Source: Balanoglossus misakiensis
Lineage: Eukaryota; Hemichordata
Direction: 5' to 3'
Length of the DNA: 64,000 bases
Assembly: GCA_040954595.2 (NCBI GenBank)
Contig: CM082580.2
Location: 4,216,001 to 4,280,000 of the forward strand
Under the pieces are notes generated by a model. It saw nothing but the letters and a program-made list of their open reading frames with translations, was not told where the DNA came from and did not search any database. Shown in pieces: positions 13,971 through 26,125 of the stretch. Numbering within the stretch: the first letter of the stretch is position 1; every line of letters begins with the position of its first letter. The position numbers and the translations under genes are program-made.

Positions 13971-15269
13971 AACGGTCCCTTAATGATAAGGTATCAGACG
14001 AGTATACATGATACGCTCTCTTGCAGTTGTCATGGATGTCAACGGGTGAAGATTGTCGCCGGTATTCACAAAGGACGGAGGAAGAATGAAACTTCGATAT
14101 ATCGACATCCCAGTTTTGGAAGCGTAGTACCCAAGAGTTTTGCTTTTTTTTCGAAGGGCGACTAAAGTTCGCACTGACCTCGGTTTGTCAGCCGTGCTGT
14201 CTAAATGACTGTGTAATAAAACTGCATGTGTAATAAAACTGTCCAATACGGACCGATCGACTACACCCCCTTGGCGGCCCTTAAAGGTGTCGTCACACTC
14301 GACCCTTGTACGAAGGCGGGAGTTTACATTCCTGAAGAAACAGTAATCACCGAGGGTATGGTATTGGTGGATGATTCTGCGTTATAGTCCACTGTAGCAA
14401 CTATAGGATTGTTTCTGGAGGATCGTTACTCCAGCGGTTGAGTTTCCTCTGTACTCCTTCATGGTGGCATGCATGCATGTCACATACTTGTTATATCAGT
14501 CTCCAAAATCTTCAAACTTCATGACGTTCAATGACCAGTCCAAGTTTATCACACCTTTTCCCAATTATGACGAATACAGCTTAATTACATGTACACGACT
14601 TTAAAGCTATACGGTAACCTCCAATTTACATACGCCCACCTATGTCAGAAATTGCGTATTTGAGTGTTCTGAAGAACATATGGTGGCACTCTTTTTTCGC
14701 GTGTGCCACCCACTGAAAATCTGTGGTTGGCTAGTTCCCAATTTGCCATGGTAACTTTCGCTATATTTGCATACAGGTGCGGAAGAGCACTGAGTCACGA
14801 ACAAAATAAACAAACAGTAATAAAGTGTATGTTGTATGCACAATAGTACGAGGTGGCATGTGCAAACATTGAGGATTACTTATTTATATCACCATTTGAA
14901 TATCTGCATTGTTTATTAGATATTATTATGGATGATGTATTGTAACAACTCAGCCATTTTATTTTAAGACAATGACAAATCGAACATATGTACATGAAAC
15001 ATATAAGAGAAGATAGCGAGGGCGAAATCAGGATTTGAAGCCTTCACGGGGGATGGTGATCCCTGACCATAATATTGATGATGTGTGTGTGTCTCTCTCT
15101 CTCTCTCTCTGTTGCCGCGGTAAAGTGTATCTTTCGTAGGCAAGAACTCATTAAAAAGTTTTAACTATAATCGTTCAACTAATTCAATTCTGCGTCTTTT
15201 AGCAGATACGATCATAGGCGATATTCCTGATTAAGCTTGAGACGTAGTTAGTTTGATGTGTGTCATCAT

Positions 15270-17307
15270 CTAAGAGTAGGTGAAGTAGGTTCTGCAGAGG
15301 AATCTGTCTTTCCCGCCTTGGATAGTGAAGTAGCAATACTGCAGAAAACCTTCTCCGGCCAGCTCAGCAGGGGGCGGTGGCCAAAAACGAACACCATCCA
15401 AAAATGGACTTGGACATTCCTGCAACGATCAAAGACGAACATTTTGTAACTGGTCATGTGATTCATTTTAGTACAACATTTAAACTTCTATCCCATTACA
15501 AAAACCAACTTTTGGAATTGTTATTATATTTTACAGTGTCTGTTTCAAAATCACGCATAATATAAATGCTAAAACCGTAAGCCATTATATCACCTTAGCA
15601 ATGTAACGGTCCTAAGCGATTTGTATTGTCGACAAAATACGTGATGGAACTTCTAAACCAAATCACACAGATCATTGGTTTAGAATGATAGAGGGCGGCA
15701 CTGCAGCCTCTCAAATTTTTCCCCCGCCAAGCACTCGTACACGTTGCCGTGGAGGGCACCCTCGCATAATTGTCCTTTTCATGATATTTTGAACAAAGCG
15801 CTTTCATGGACTGACTAAAGTCGTATGGTTATGGTGAACATCATTGGATGCTTTACCCATAGAAATATAATTGTTGAAAAAACATTTATCGGCGAAATTC
15901 GCGACCTTGACATTTTTAGACGACATTTGATAATACAGAGGAGAAGTAACAAAACATTAAAAGAAATGGCACTTTTTTTCAACTTCAACGATCGCACATG
16001 ATGCTACTTTAGGTGTAAACTCGGGTGCATGACTTGTGTGCGGTACAAAGTGTAACCAGCGCGACGACGACATTATCTATTTATTACAGTTATGGAAAGA
16101 AACGTGGTTATTGACCACTTGTTCAGACTTACCCCAGTTGCAACCAGGTCCCAACACTTGAATATGGTCCACCCATTGCTGTAATGTTCACCGGTACATT
16201 CAACACAGTCACCCTTACCATACGGCAGCAATTCACCCTTTATGGAAAAAAAATCAAAAACAAAAAAATTCTTTACAAGGTCTATGGTTTCCTACACAGA
16301 ATCTCAACCAGTGCTTCGCTTACACGACAGCACGGAGAGAGTACGAAAAATCATCAGAGCGGCAATGCGTTTACACTTGGTCGTAAACCTGTTTCGAGGC
16401 TATTGACTTTTTACACCGATTACTCACATCTAATAAGTACAAACTGTAATTGTATTTTTGGAAGATCAACGATATGCTGTCTTTGTTTTGTCAGGAGGTA
16501 GACTTCTACATGGAACAAGGTAAAATATTTAGGATATACAGGGGAAGTAATTGAATATCACCATCGTACATTACTTTCACAGAGTGATACCAATTTTAAT
16601 CCTAACTTGTAAATGAAATATACCAATTGAAACAATTCTTAATTAATATGAATTCAATGTTAGGTGGAAGCTAGCAAAGGAGACACTTGTTACAGTCGAC
16701 ATACTGGAAGCTTTCGAGAAAATAATTAAGCTAGTGAGATGTAGTATTTTGTTGTTAGTGTACAATTTAAGGGGTATTTACGCTACAAAAATAAAAAATA
16801 ACCCCCCTGATGCGCCATTTTTTTTTTTGCTGTAGAGCATATTTCGTGCATCTTTTGTGAAAAATGCATGTTTTTTATATAAAACGTGGAAGAATATTGC
16901 TATCTTTGATTACAATATTGGCACAACTCTTGCCATGGCAGGCCTGTTCATAAAGCCCTGCCCCTCCTCTCCCAGGGGAAAGGTGCGATTACCTGTACAA
17001 CAGACGGGTTGCCGTCCAGGACGCCCTTGGGGATACTGTTGACCATCACCGACCCGGTGTTCTCCACGTAATCCGTGGTCACCAGATACCACTCGGTATT
17101 GGCGACGGGTTGGAGGGCCTCGGTCTCGGCCAGCTTGTCGATCATGCCCGCGGGACAGGGCACGTCGTAGGTGACGAACTCATTTCGAATCTCGGTCGAA
17201 AACTTCTTGACTGTGAACAGAAGGCAGGTGTTCTGTTTGGCCCTCAGTATGCCCTGAGCGGCGGAGCTGAGCAGCAAGAACAAGCTCACGGACAGTACGG
17301 CCCTCAT
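15270..17307 (-). CDS. Small secreted eight-cysteine protein without tail (Cys8-B), three exons
   Basis: Exons 16993-17307, 16133-16237 and 15270-15419, all phase 0, give 189 aa. The ATG at 17307 starts a signal peptide (MRAVLSVSLFLLLSSAAQG). Cys1 and Cys2 are again 22 residues apart, with VTYDVPCP matching LTYDVQCP in the paralogue. Exon 2 has C-x2-C and YSNGW-x-I-F-x-C. Exon 3 has CP, PPPPAEL, QYCY, GGK and a final Cys. The protein then stops after seven more residues, so the hydrophobic tail of Cys8-A is absent and this copy should be freely secreted. Exon 3 is hidden in a frame with no long ORF and was found only through the PPPPAEL match. Donors are GTAATC and GTAAGT; the exon 2 acceptor is preceded by a T-rich tract. 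The family is not recognised. Confidence 0.8.
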
Positions 17308-19359
17308 CTTTCGCGTGTTAGGATGCGAGTCCGGAAAACGCTGATTCCCAAATGAGAACCGACCTGTTAATAATCCAAATTTAAGCGATGGTGGGGTGGT
17401 AAACCCCTGTCATATAAATTGATTGCCGCTGTAGTGGTCATAAATTTATTGCCAATGACCGCAATATAATCAACAACTGCAAATCGATTTCCAATGTTAA
17501 CATTCCTTCTTTCCCATGAAACCAAGTTCAGATAAGATGTAAGTGCAAGTGCTTGGAAACAGTGAGTGTTGAACAAAACACGTATTACGTAATGCCTTTC
17601 TATCGTTTACATAATTAGACAAAAATGAACATTGTAAGCAGCCTGGGGAAGTGATTGGAAATTGGCGACTTTCAAGCATCAGAATATCTCGCGTCAGCAT
17701 TGATAACATTTTAAGCTCACGGTTCCTAAAATTCCTAAACAGACCCACCCAACCAATGTTGAAAAGAAAACAAAACAGATCAAACAAAATAGGAAGTTAA
17801 ACACCATTTACACGGCATTTACTAATGATCTTAAATTTTTCAGTCACGCGACAGTAAAATATCTTTTTTGGGGGTACGAGTCAGTGGAAAAATAATGAAA
17901 GGGCATTCAACTGAGAAGTCTTATTGTTTGTTTGCGAAAAAGCAATATATCACTTCTCGTACAACTTTATTGTATGGTGATTGACAACAACTCAGCAAAA
18001 CTGATAAAAATGCACACAGCCAATAAGAAATGTTTCAATTAATAATTTGTTGTGTTCTATATAGAATATGGTTATCAGGACAGCAACCTAGATTGAAATT
18101 CTATTCGTATGATATGCGTTTTTACATTCATTATCGATATCGCGCCCAAATAACGCGCAATAAAATGACTCCCTAGCTGGATATTTATTATTTATGAAAC
18201 CAAGTTCACATAAGGTGTAAGTGCTTGGAAACAGTGAGTGTTAAACAAAACATGTATTAATGCCTTCCTTTCGTTTCCGTAATTAGACAAAAAATGAGCA
18301 TTGTAAGCACCAGCATATCTCGCGTCATCAGTGATAATATTTTAAGCTCACGGTTCCCCAAATTCCTAAACAGACCCACCCAACCAATGGTGAAAACAAA
18401 ACAAAACAGATCAAACAAATTAGGAAGTAAAGCACCATTTACACGGCATTTACTAATGGTCCTTTATTTTTCAGTCACGCGCTACGGAAAAGTCAGTGGA
18501 AAAATATGTTAAAGGGCATTCAACTGAGAAGTCTTACTAGTGGTATTGTTTGTTTGCGAAAAAACAATTTATCACTTCTCGTACAACTTTATTGTGTGGT
18601 GATTGACAACAACTCAGCAAAGCCAATAAAAATGCACACAGCCAATAATAAATTTTAAAATTTATTTGTTGTGTTCGATATAGAATAATTTTATCAGGAC
18701 AGGAACCTAGATTAAAATTCTCTTCGTATGATATGTGTTTTCACATTCATTATTGATATTGGCCCGAATAACGCGCCATAAATGACTTCCTAGCGGGATA
18801 TTTATTATTATAATCTTATAACGATACAAAAAATGTTATTTTCCTTACAGCCCTCTATAACTATACATAAGTACCGTGAAGACAAATCTTAAACACAAAA
18901 CCACACTACTTTAAATACAGAAATAGTGCACGCAGAGTGTAAATTAACAAGGTTAAAGAACAGTCCTTTTTATAAAAGGGAGTGGTAGTCGTCAAACAAT
19001 TCCAATTCTGACATAAATCATTAACTTGCTCGTTCCAACTTAAAACTGTATTTACCCAGTAGTTTGTGAATTGAAAAGTTATCAATATGAGTGTAGCTAG
19101 TCTGGTACTAGCCGTATTTTGTCCGCGTTGCTTCCAAGTCAAACGGATGGGTACTAGACTAGAGTGAAGCTCACCTTTTCCGAACGCGTATCGTATTTTC
19201 ACAGTGTCGATTAAGATTTTGGCCTAATAGCGTACACGAAAGGGTAAATCTATGCTATGAAATTAAATGATAATGAAAATAAAAATTGGAATGAAAGTTT
19301 TAATTGGCGTCCGAACTTCGAACTATGTTGGGGAGGACAAATTTAACCTTCGCCTCTCA
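17308..19359. other. Upstream and intergenic DNA with a tandem duplication
   Basis: Includes the probable promoter of the Cys8-B gene (TTTATATGA on the minus strand near 17414, unproven) and the duplication at 17515-18812. No exon was recognised. Confidence 0.5.
17515..18812. repeat. Diverged direct tandem duplication, two units of about 0.6-0.7 kb
   Basis: Unit 1 (about 17515-18190) and unit 2 (about 18195-18812) share long runs in the same order. Both begin GAAACCAAGTTCA, contain CTTGGAAACAGTGAGTGTT, CTCACGGTTCC and CAGACCCACCCAACCAATG, and end near GGATATTTATTATT. Unit 2 has lost about 60 bp. Neither copy shows coding potential. Confidence 0.8.
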
Positions 19360-19465
19360 TATTCAAAACCGCGGCACAGAGCGATATCCATCCGCCATAT
19401 GCAAATAAGCCGAAGTATAAAAGCAACGAGCAACGTACAGTATGTCCCTCCCTTGCAATAGGCCA
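19360..19465 (+). repeat. Split direct repeat A1 (left end)
   Basis: A1 is nearly identical to A2 at 21623-21728. It contains an octamer-like ATGCAAAT and a TATA box (TATAAAAG at 19416-19423), so transcription probably starts inside or just after it. Confidence 0.8.
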
Positions 19466-19479
19466 CGACAGCACGAACC

Positions 19480-20421
19480 ATGGCTCAAACTGGTTCCGCA
19501 GTTCGAGCTTTTGTGGACTCACACCAGGACTCCGCCGAACTATCCGGTCGCCATCCAAGACCCGGTCCCGGTGGTGCCACACCCCAGCAAAATGCTGCAC
19601 CAAAACCAGCAAGTGGAGAGGCAACAGGCGTCAGCAGCAGTGTAACCAGGGTTAGTTTTCCCCCTTGTATGCCTCCGGTCATTTCGGTTTTGATTTGCAG
19701 TTCGGTCCCCTGTTGTTGTTTTTTATGCACTACGGTTCACCACATTTCTCCCCTCGCGTTGTTTTTCGGCTTTCGAATTTTCTTAGTGCAGGTGGAAGGC
19801 CAAATCACCAATTTGAAATTCCGCCACCTGTTAGGCCTGACACCACCTGTTTCGCCAATTGAAAAAACGAGAAAAAAAAACGATGCCTTTCCCCTACGTA
19901 ACAGGCATGGTAGAACTGAATGGAGATTGTATTTTATTTTCTATGCAATATGCGTCGAATACTTGGAGTTACAGGAGTGAGCGGCAGGCCAGGCAGTGTG
20001 ATATACTGCGAGAGCGCCAACATTTGTTTGTTAAATAGAGCTGGGTGGGTTATACCCATGAGTGCCAAGGAGACCGGCCAGGCAGTTCATCCGGTGATGA
20101 CTGCGAGAGCGCCGAATTATTGTGGCTGAGGCCAAAGGAAATACATAGGCTCGAGGGAGGAGCAATGTGAGCGGTCATTTACGTAGCAGACGCATGTTCG
20201 CCTTGAATTTGCTGATGCCTATGTAATGAGGCGCTCGCCCTGTAAACAAAAGGGGAGTCTTCAGTACGGGAGAGCAAGTATACTTTCCACCCGTGGTAAT
20301 GGGCAGAGAAGTTATTGTATGTGTACGTTTACTTGTATTGCAGAAAGGGGAGTTGGAGAACCTAAAGAAGCCAGGTAAAAAAAAACTGCAAGAATTGACA
20401 GAAACCGCATCGCCGCACTGA
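19480..20421 (+). pseudogene. Retroelement gag-like ORF, probably spliced, frameshifted before its zinc knuckle
   Basis: The ATG at 19480, 15 bp past A1, opens a frame rich in Pro, Gln and Ser (57 codons to 19650). A GTTAGT donor at 19651 and an acceptor ending at 20343 would join it in phase 0 to a Lys/Leu-rich stretch (20344-20418) that ends in TGA at 20419. A +1-type shift near there would continue into the CCHC knuckle at 20450-20491. Splicing is inferred, and an unspliced frame also runs from 19480 to 19980. The order of N-terminal region, basic helix and knuckle fits a retroelement Gag, but no capsid fold can be confirmed. Confidence 0.4.
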
Positions 20422-20431
20422 GAAAAGAAAT

Positions 20432-20506
20432 AAGGATGAACTAGTCACATGCTTTGTCTGCGGTGAGAAAGGGCATGTTGCCAGAGCCTGCCCAAAAAGA
20501 AAGTAG
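20432..20506 (+). CDS. CCHC zinc-knuckle segment of the retroelement Gag
   Basis: The frame reads DELVTCFVCGEKGHVARACP and then KRK and a stop (TAG at 20504-20506). It matches the retroviral-type knuckle C-x2-C-x4-H-x4-C exactly, with basic flanks. A TGA lies upstream in the same frame, so the knuckle is reached only by splicing or frameshift from the upstream gag-like region. Zinc knuckles of this kind bind nucleic acid in Gag and ORF1 proteins. Confidence 0.7.
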   Translation, partial: KDELVTCFVCGEKGHVARACPKRK

Positions 20507-21204
20507 TATACCCACATTGCTGTGTTTTTTCTCTCTCTTTGCTCGTTTATATTTATTCGTCACAGCAAGTAAAACATGGGTTACTCATCCACGTACACGC
20601 ATGCACACTGTACTAACACGCATACTTCTCTCGGTCGCCTGCACACTAATAGACGCCTTCATGCACACCCACACAATCGCATACTTTCGACCAACCGCTC
20701 GCACCATAGACGGAACGCATTCACGCATATAAATACAGACGCACAAAACATGCCTGAGCAACTCAGATGGAGCAAACGCTACACGGACACCCACACTTAA
20801 GAACTTGCTGTGATGCTTTGATAACTTGAAATGTACGAAAAGTCTGGTTTGCTTACAACCCTCCGTGACAATTAAAAGGTTGTCTTGAGAATAAAATAAA
20901 AGAAAGAAAGAAAAAAAATGCTTTTATATCTCGCCTTCCTAGATTGACCCCACTCAACCAGTAGTGGATATCCCGTGTTTATCATACACCAAACATCGCC
21001 CCGAACGCAGGGAGGACTAAAACAGTCCTTTGCATTCCACGCAACCTCGCCTTACTGAGGTCCTGTCTAGGGGCTCCCTCAAGAAAACATTTTACATTTA
21101 GTAGCCCATAGTCTTTATCTATTCTTTTCTGTTCACTCCCTACGCATGGGAAGTCGGCCCTGAGGAACTTCCAGTCGCCAGAAAGTCATACACATGGGTA
21201 TCTC

Positions 21205-21474
21205 TTGAGGGCGCCCCTCGACAGGAGACCCGTTATCAATGTCGATGAGGTTCGTAAATCCAACAAGAAAGTGTCGCCCGCACTACTATCATTTAGAAAC
21301 CCACATGAATTTGTCGCCGGGGGAATTCATAAGCACAGGGAGGTGTGGAACGACGAAAAGCAGTACACAAAAAGATATGAGAACCTCAATGATTTAATTG
21401 GATTTTCAAAGGCTTTTGTTGTGGGTGTGTTTGTAGTGGTAACTTGTTTGTTACTTGGTTTGACTGTATTTTAA
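21205..21474 (+). CDS. Small C-terminal single-span membrane protein ORF inside the retroelement
   Basis: An open frame of about 89 codons, extending further upstream without an in-frame ATG, ends in a strongly hydrophobic segment (AFVVGVFVVVTCLLLGLTVF) right at the stop. The preceding 65 residues are charged and hydrophilic. This layout suggests a tail-anchored or type I membrane protein; the start probably comes from an upstream exon, since no ATG opens the frame. I do not recognise the family. It is not the SGNH hydrolase or recombinase sometimes found in Ngaro relatives. It could be a captured host segment or an envelope-like remnant, and the latter is only a guess. Confidence 0.4.
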   Translation: MRAPLDRRPVINVDEVRKSNKKVSPALLSFRNPHEFVAGGIHKHREVWNDEKQYTKRYENLNDLIGFSKAFVVGVFVVVTCLLLGLTVF

Positions 21475-21539
21475 GGATTGGGGGGATACCCAACTCGGTA
21501 ATAATGGGCTCAAGCACGAGGAGAATAGGCTTTGCGTCC

Positions 21540-21622
21540 GGATGCGCCTCCAAAAGCCCGGACCCATTCCTTTAACAATAGGCATATCCATGAGCGAGGT
21601 GATGCGGCTTTGAATACTTAGT
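21540..21622 (+). repeat. Split direct repeat B1
   Basis: Near-identical to the right terminus B2. It abuts A2 directly, so B1A2 is a copy of the junction formed when the element's two ends are joined. Confidence 0.8.
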
Positions 21623-21728
21623 TATTCAAAACCGCGACACAGAGCGATATCCATCCGCCATATGCAAATAAGCCGAAGTATAAAAGCAACGAGCAACGTA
21701 CAGTATGTCCCTCCCTTGCAATAGGCCA
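21623..21728 (+). repeat. Split direct repeat A2
   Basis: Second copy of the left end, with the TATAAAAG box at 21679-21686. A single-copy spacer of 138 bp separates it from B2. Confidence 0.8.
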
Positions 21729-21866
21729 AGAGAGCAGGGCTATGTGCGTAAACGGGACAGGGTGGGGATTTTATATGACCAGCCCCCTCGGTAAAATCCT
21801 TTGCGAATGTATTCCCACCCGCCCTCCCACTTTTTTCGAATATAAGAGTTTTACACACTTCGCTAT

Positions 21867-21949
21867 GGATGCGCCTCCAAAAGCCCGGACCCATTCCTTT
21901 AACAATAGGCATATCCATGAGCGAGGTGATGCGGCTTTGAATACTTAGT
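21867..21949 (+). repeat. Split direct repeat B2 (right end)
   Basis: Second copy of B, ending exactly where the host dispersed repeat resumes (AAGTTAGCATCGG from 21950). Confidence 0.8.
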
Positions 21950-22140
21950 AAGTTAGCATCGGTGGGGGGGGGGGGGCAAGTACGTATACTCTGCCTGGAA
22001 CACCAGGCAATACATGAAAGGTGTGGAAGAATAAACATTTTGTAATATAAAGAGCTCGAAACCACATTTGTGTGGACTTAAAAGCAATTTTTAGTCCCTA
22101 AAGTTGGGGGGGGGGGGGCAAAAGTATATTTTTGCCCTTC
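21950..22140 (+). repeat. Right part of the host dispersed repeat
   Basis: Resumes the family interrupted at 19359. It matches the 26608-26800 copy through a poly-G run, CACCAGG..CATGAAAGGTGTGGAAGAA and a TTGTGTGGACTTAAAA segment, and ends in another G run near 22110. Confidence 0.75.
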
Positions 22141-22244
22141 CAACCTTAACACTGAGAAGCGAGTGATCAATTTCATTATGATATTAACCTGTTTCAATGG
22201 AAATTATGGGGAAATGATTTAAAGCAAAATTCACGAACGACTAC

Positions 22245-24917
<2,673 letters not shown>

Positions 24918-25952
24918 CTTAGCAAGGGAGAAAAAATACATTGTACAATGTTGTCAGGTGTTTGTGATAAAACAAAAAATCATTACTAAATTATGTTTAT
25001 GTTCTGGTGTTTTTTGAAGGAATTTCCGAGCTGTATGCGAGTACACATAAGTTTTACAAAATGAAATAAATTTATGCCTAATTTTGTAACAAATTAGCTT
25101 TTTTCAGTTTTTAAAGTACAATGACTTTTACTTTCAGAAAAAAATGAACCTATAGTGTTGTCCACTGGAGGTGCCTGCGAAAAATTACAAAAAAAATTAT
25201 CCTGACACTAGGTCATTTGTTTGGCATGAAACACCTGGCATGGAGGAAGTCAGTATATGCTGCAAATGTACACTATTTATTTCATGTTTTGTTATGTTGA
25301 CCTACAAGTCTTTCTATCAACACAATTGATAACATGGAGCCGCTTATAGAAAAGGATTGTGTGCTAAATGTGGTATCCTATTTTTTCACATTTTAAAGTG
25401 ATAACCCAAACTGTGTTGAAGATTTGTTGTCAATTATCTACGTTCGGTGCCAGAAAATCGGAGTTGTGACTGAAGTCTTCATTTATTGTTCTGTTGGACT
25501 TTTCAAGAAAGTACTCTTATTTAATTGGGATTCTCCGTGTATGTGCCATCGTAATTTAAATGACCGAGAGCTATCGTATGGTATTCTACTCGAACTCGTC
25601 GGAGTCGTATAAGTTTTCTCCCTAACTGTTGCATATTATACATATATCTGACAAAATTCAGCACCGCCGTTTGTCACGTTTAGTTTGATGAACTCCTGTA
25701 TATTCACCTGTAACTGGTCACTCTCACTTTGACAGTTCAAATTTTGTAAATAGTTACAATCTTTCTTTTAATAGACACCCCATCTTTGTAAGTAAAGCCA
25801 CGTGAGTACAGTTTTGGGAAATTATCATGAAACCTATTTTCAAACTGTACTTATATTATGGCACACAGATGTATGCTCTGAAGTATATACGAGTATTAAA
25901 ACGCGAAATATGAGTGCATATGCCAATTTAAACCAGACAAATAAAAATAGCT
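24918..25952. other. No gene recognised
   Basis: AT-rich DNA upstream of the first recognised exon of the 22245-24917 gene. It may hold that gene's 5' exons, but none with a matching donor phase was identified. Confidence 0.4.
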
Positions 25953-26054
25953 TTAAAACTGAAGAGGTCCCAAAATGTAACCTTGTGGAACACCACAAAC
26001 AACAGGTAAAGTCGTTGATTCCTCACCCATGTAATTGACAAATTGACAATGGTA
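25953..26054 (-). pseudogene. Relic of a LINE reverse transcriptase
   Basis: The minus strand reads QFVNYMGEESTTLPVVCGVP and continues QGYILGPLQF before a stop. This is the conserved GVPQGSxLGPLLF block of the reverse transcriptase domain in CR1/Jockey-type non-LTR elements, slightly degraded (S to Y, L to Q). Only about 35 codons survive and the rest of the element was not found nearby. It is unrelated to the Tx1-like LINE at 29437-35617. Confidence 0.7.
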
Positions 26055-26125
26055 ATATGGTAATAAGGACCTCGGAAAACGGTAGCAAGTTCGCTGACGG
26101 AGTGAATTTTTTGAGTGCTCCTTTA

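Larger units (their letters stand above)
12552..15269. other. Intergenic DNA between the two Cys8 genes
   Basis: Contains the upstream region of the Cys8-A gene, a dispersed repeat with an internal tandem duplication (13081-13580), G/C-run sequence (13820-13970) and a short CT microsatellite near 15092-15110. No additional exon was found. A minus-strand frame at 14640-14843 looks hydrophobic at its start but has no ATG there. Confidence 0.6.
19360..21949 (+). mobile_element. Ngaro/PAT-like retroelement with split direct repeats, nonautonomous
   Basis: Two short sequences occur twice: A (106 bp) at 19360-19465 and 21623-21728, and B (83 bp) at 21540-21622 and 21867-21949. The order is A1 - internal - B1A2 - spacer - B2, so the internal B1A2 junction equals the right end joined to the left end. 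This is the split-direct-repeat structure known for Ngaro and PAT elements of the DIRS order. The ends are set by a dispersed repeat: 27 bp before 19360 plus the bases after 21949 rejoin to match 26581-26625 with no target duplication. The inside holds a gag-like start, a CCHC knuckle and a small membrane ORF, but no reverse transcriptase or tyrosine recombinase, so it would depend on a larger relative. Confidence 0.75.

Noticed and set aside
14640-14843. Minus-strand frame with a signal-peptide-like start
   Set aside because: The frame opens at TTG, not ATG, and has no splice partners or homology.
19360-21728. Interpretation of the A repeats as ordinary LTRs
   Set aside because: A second repeat pair (B) extends beyond A2, the true right end is at 21949 as shown by the empty sites, and there is no target duplication next to the A copies.
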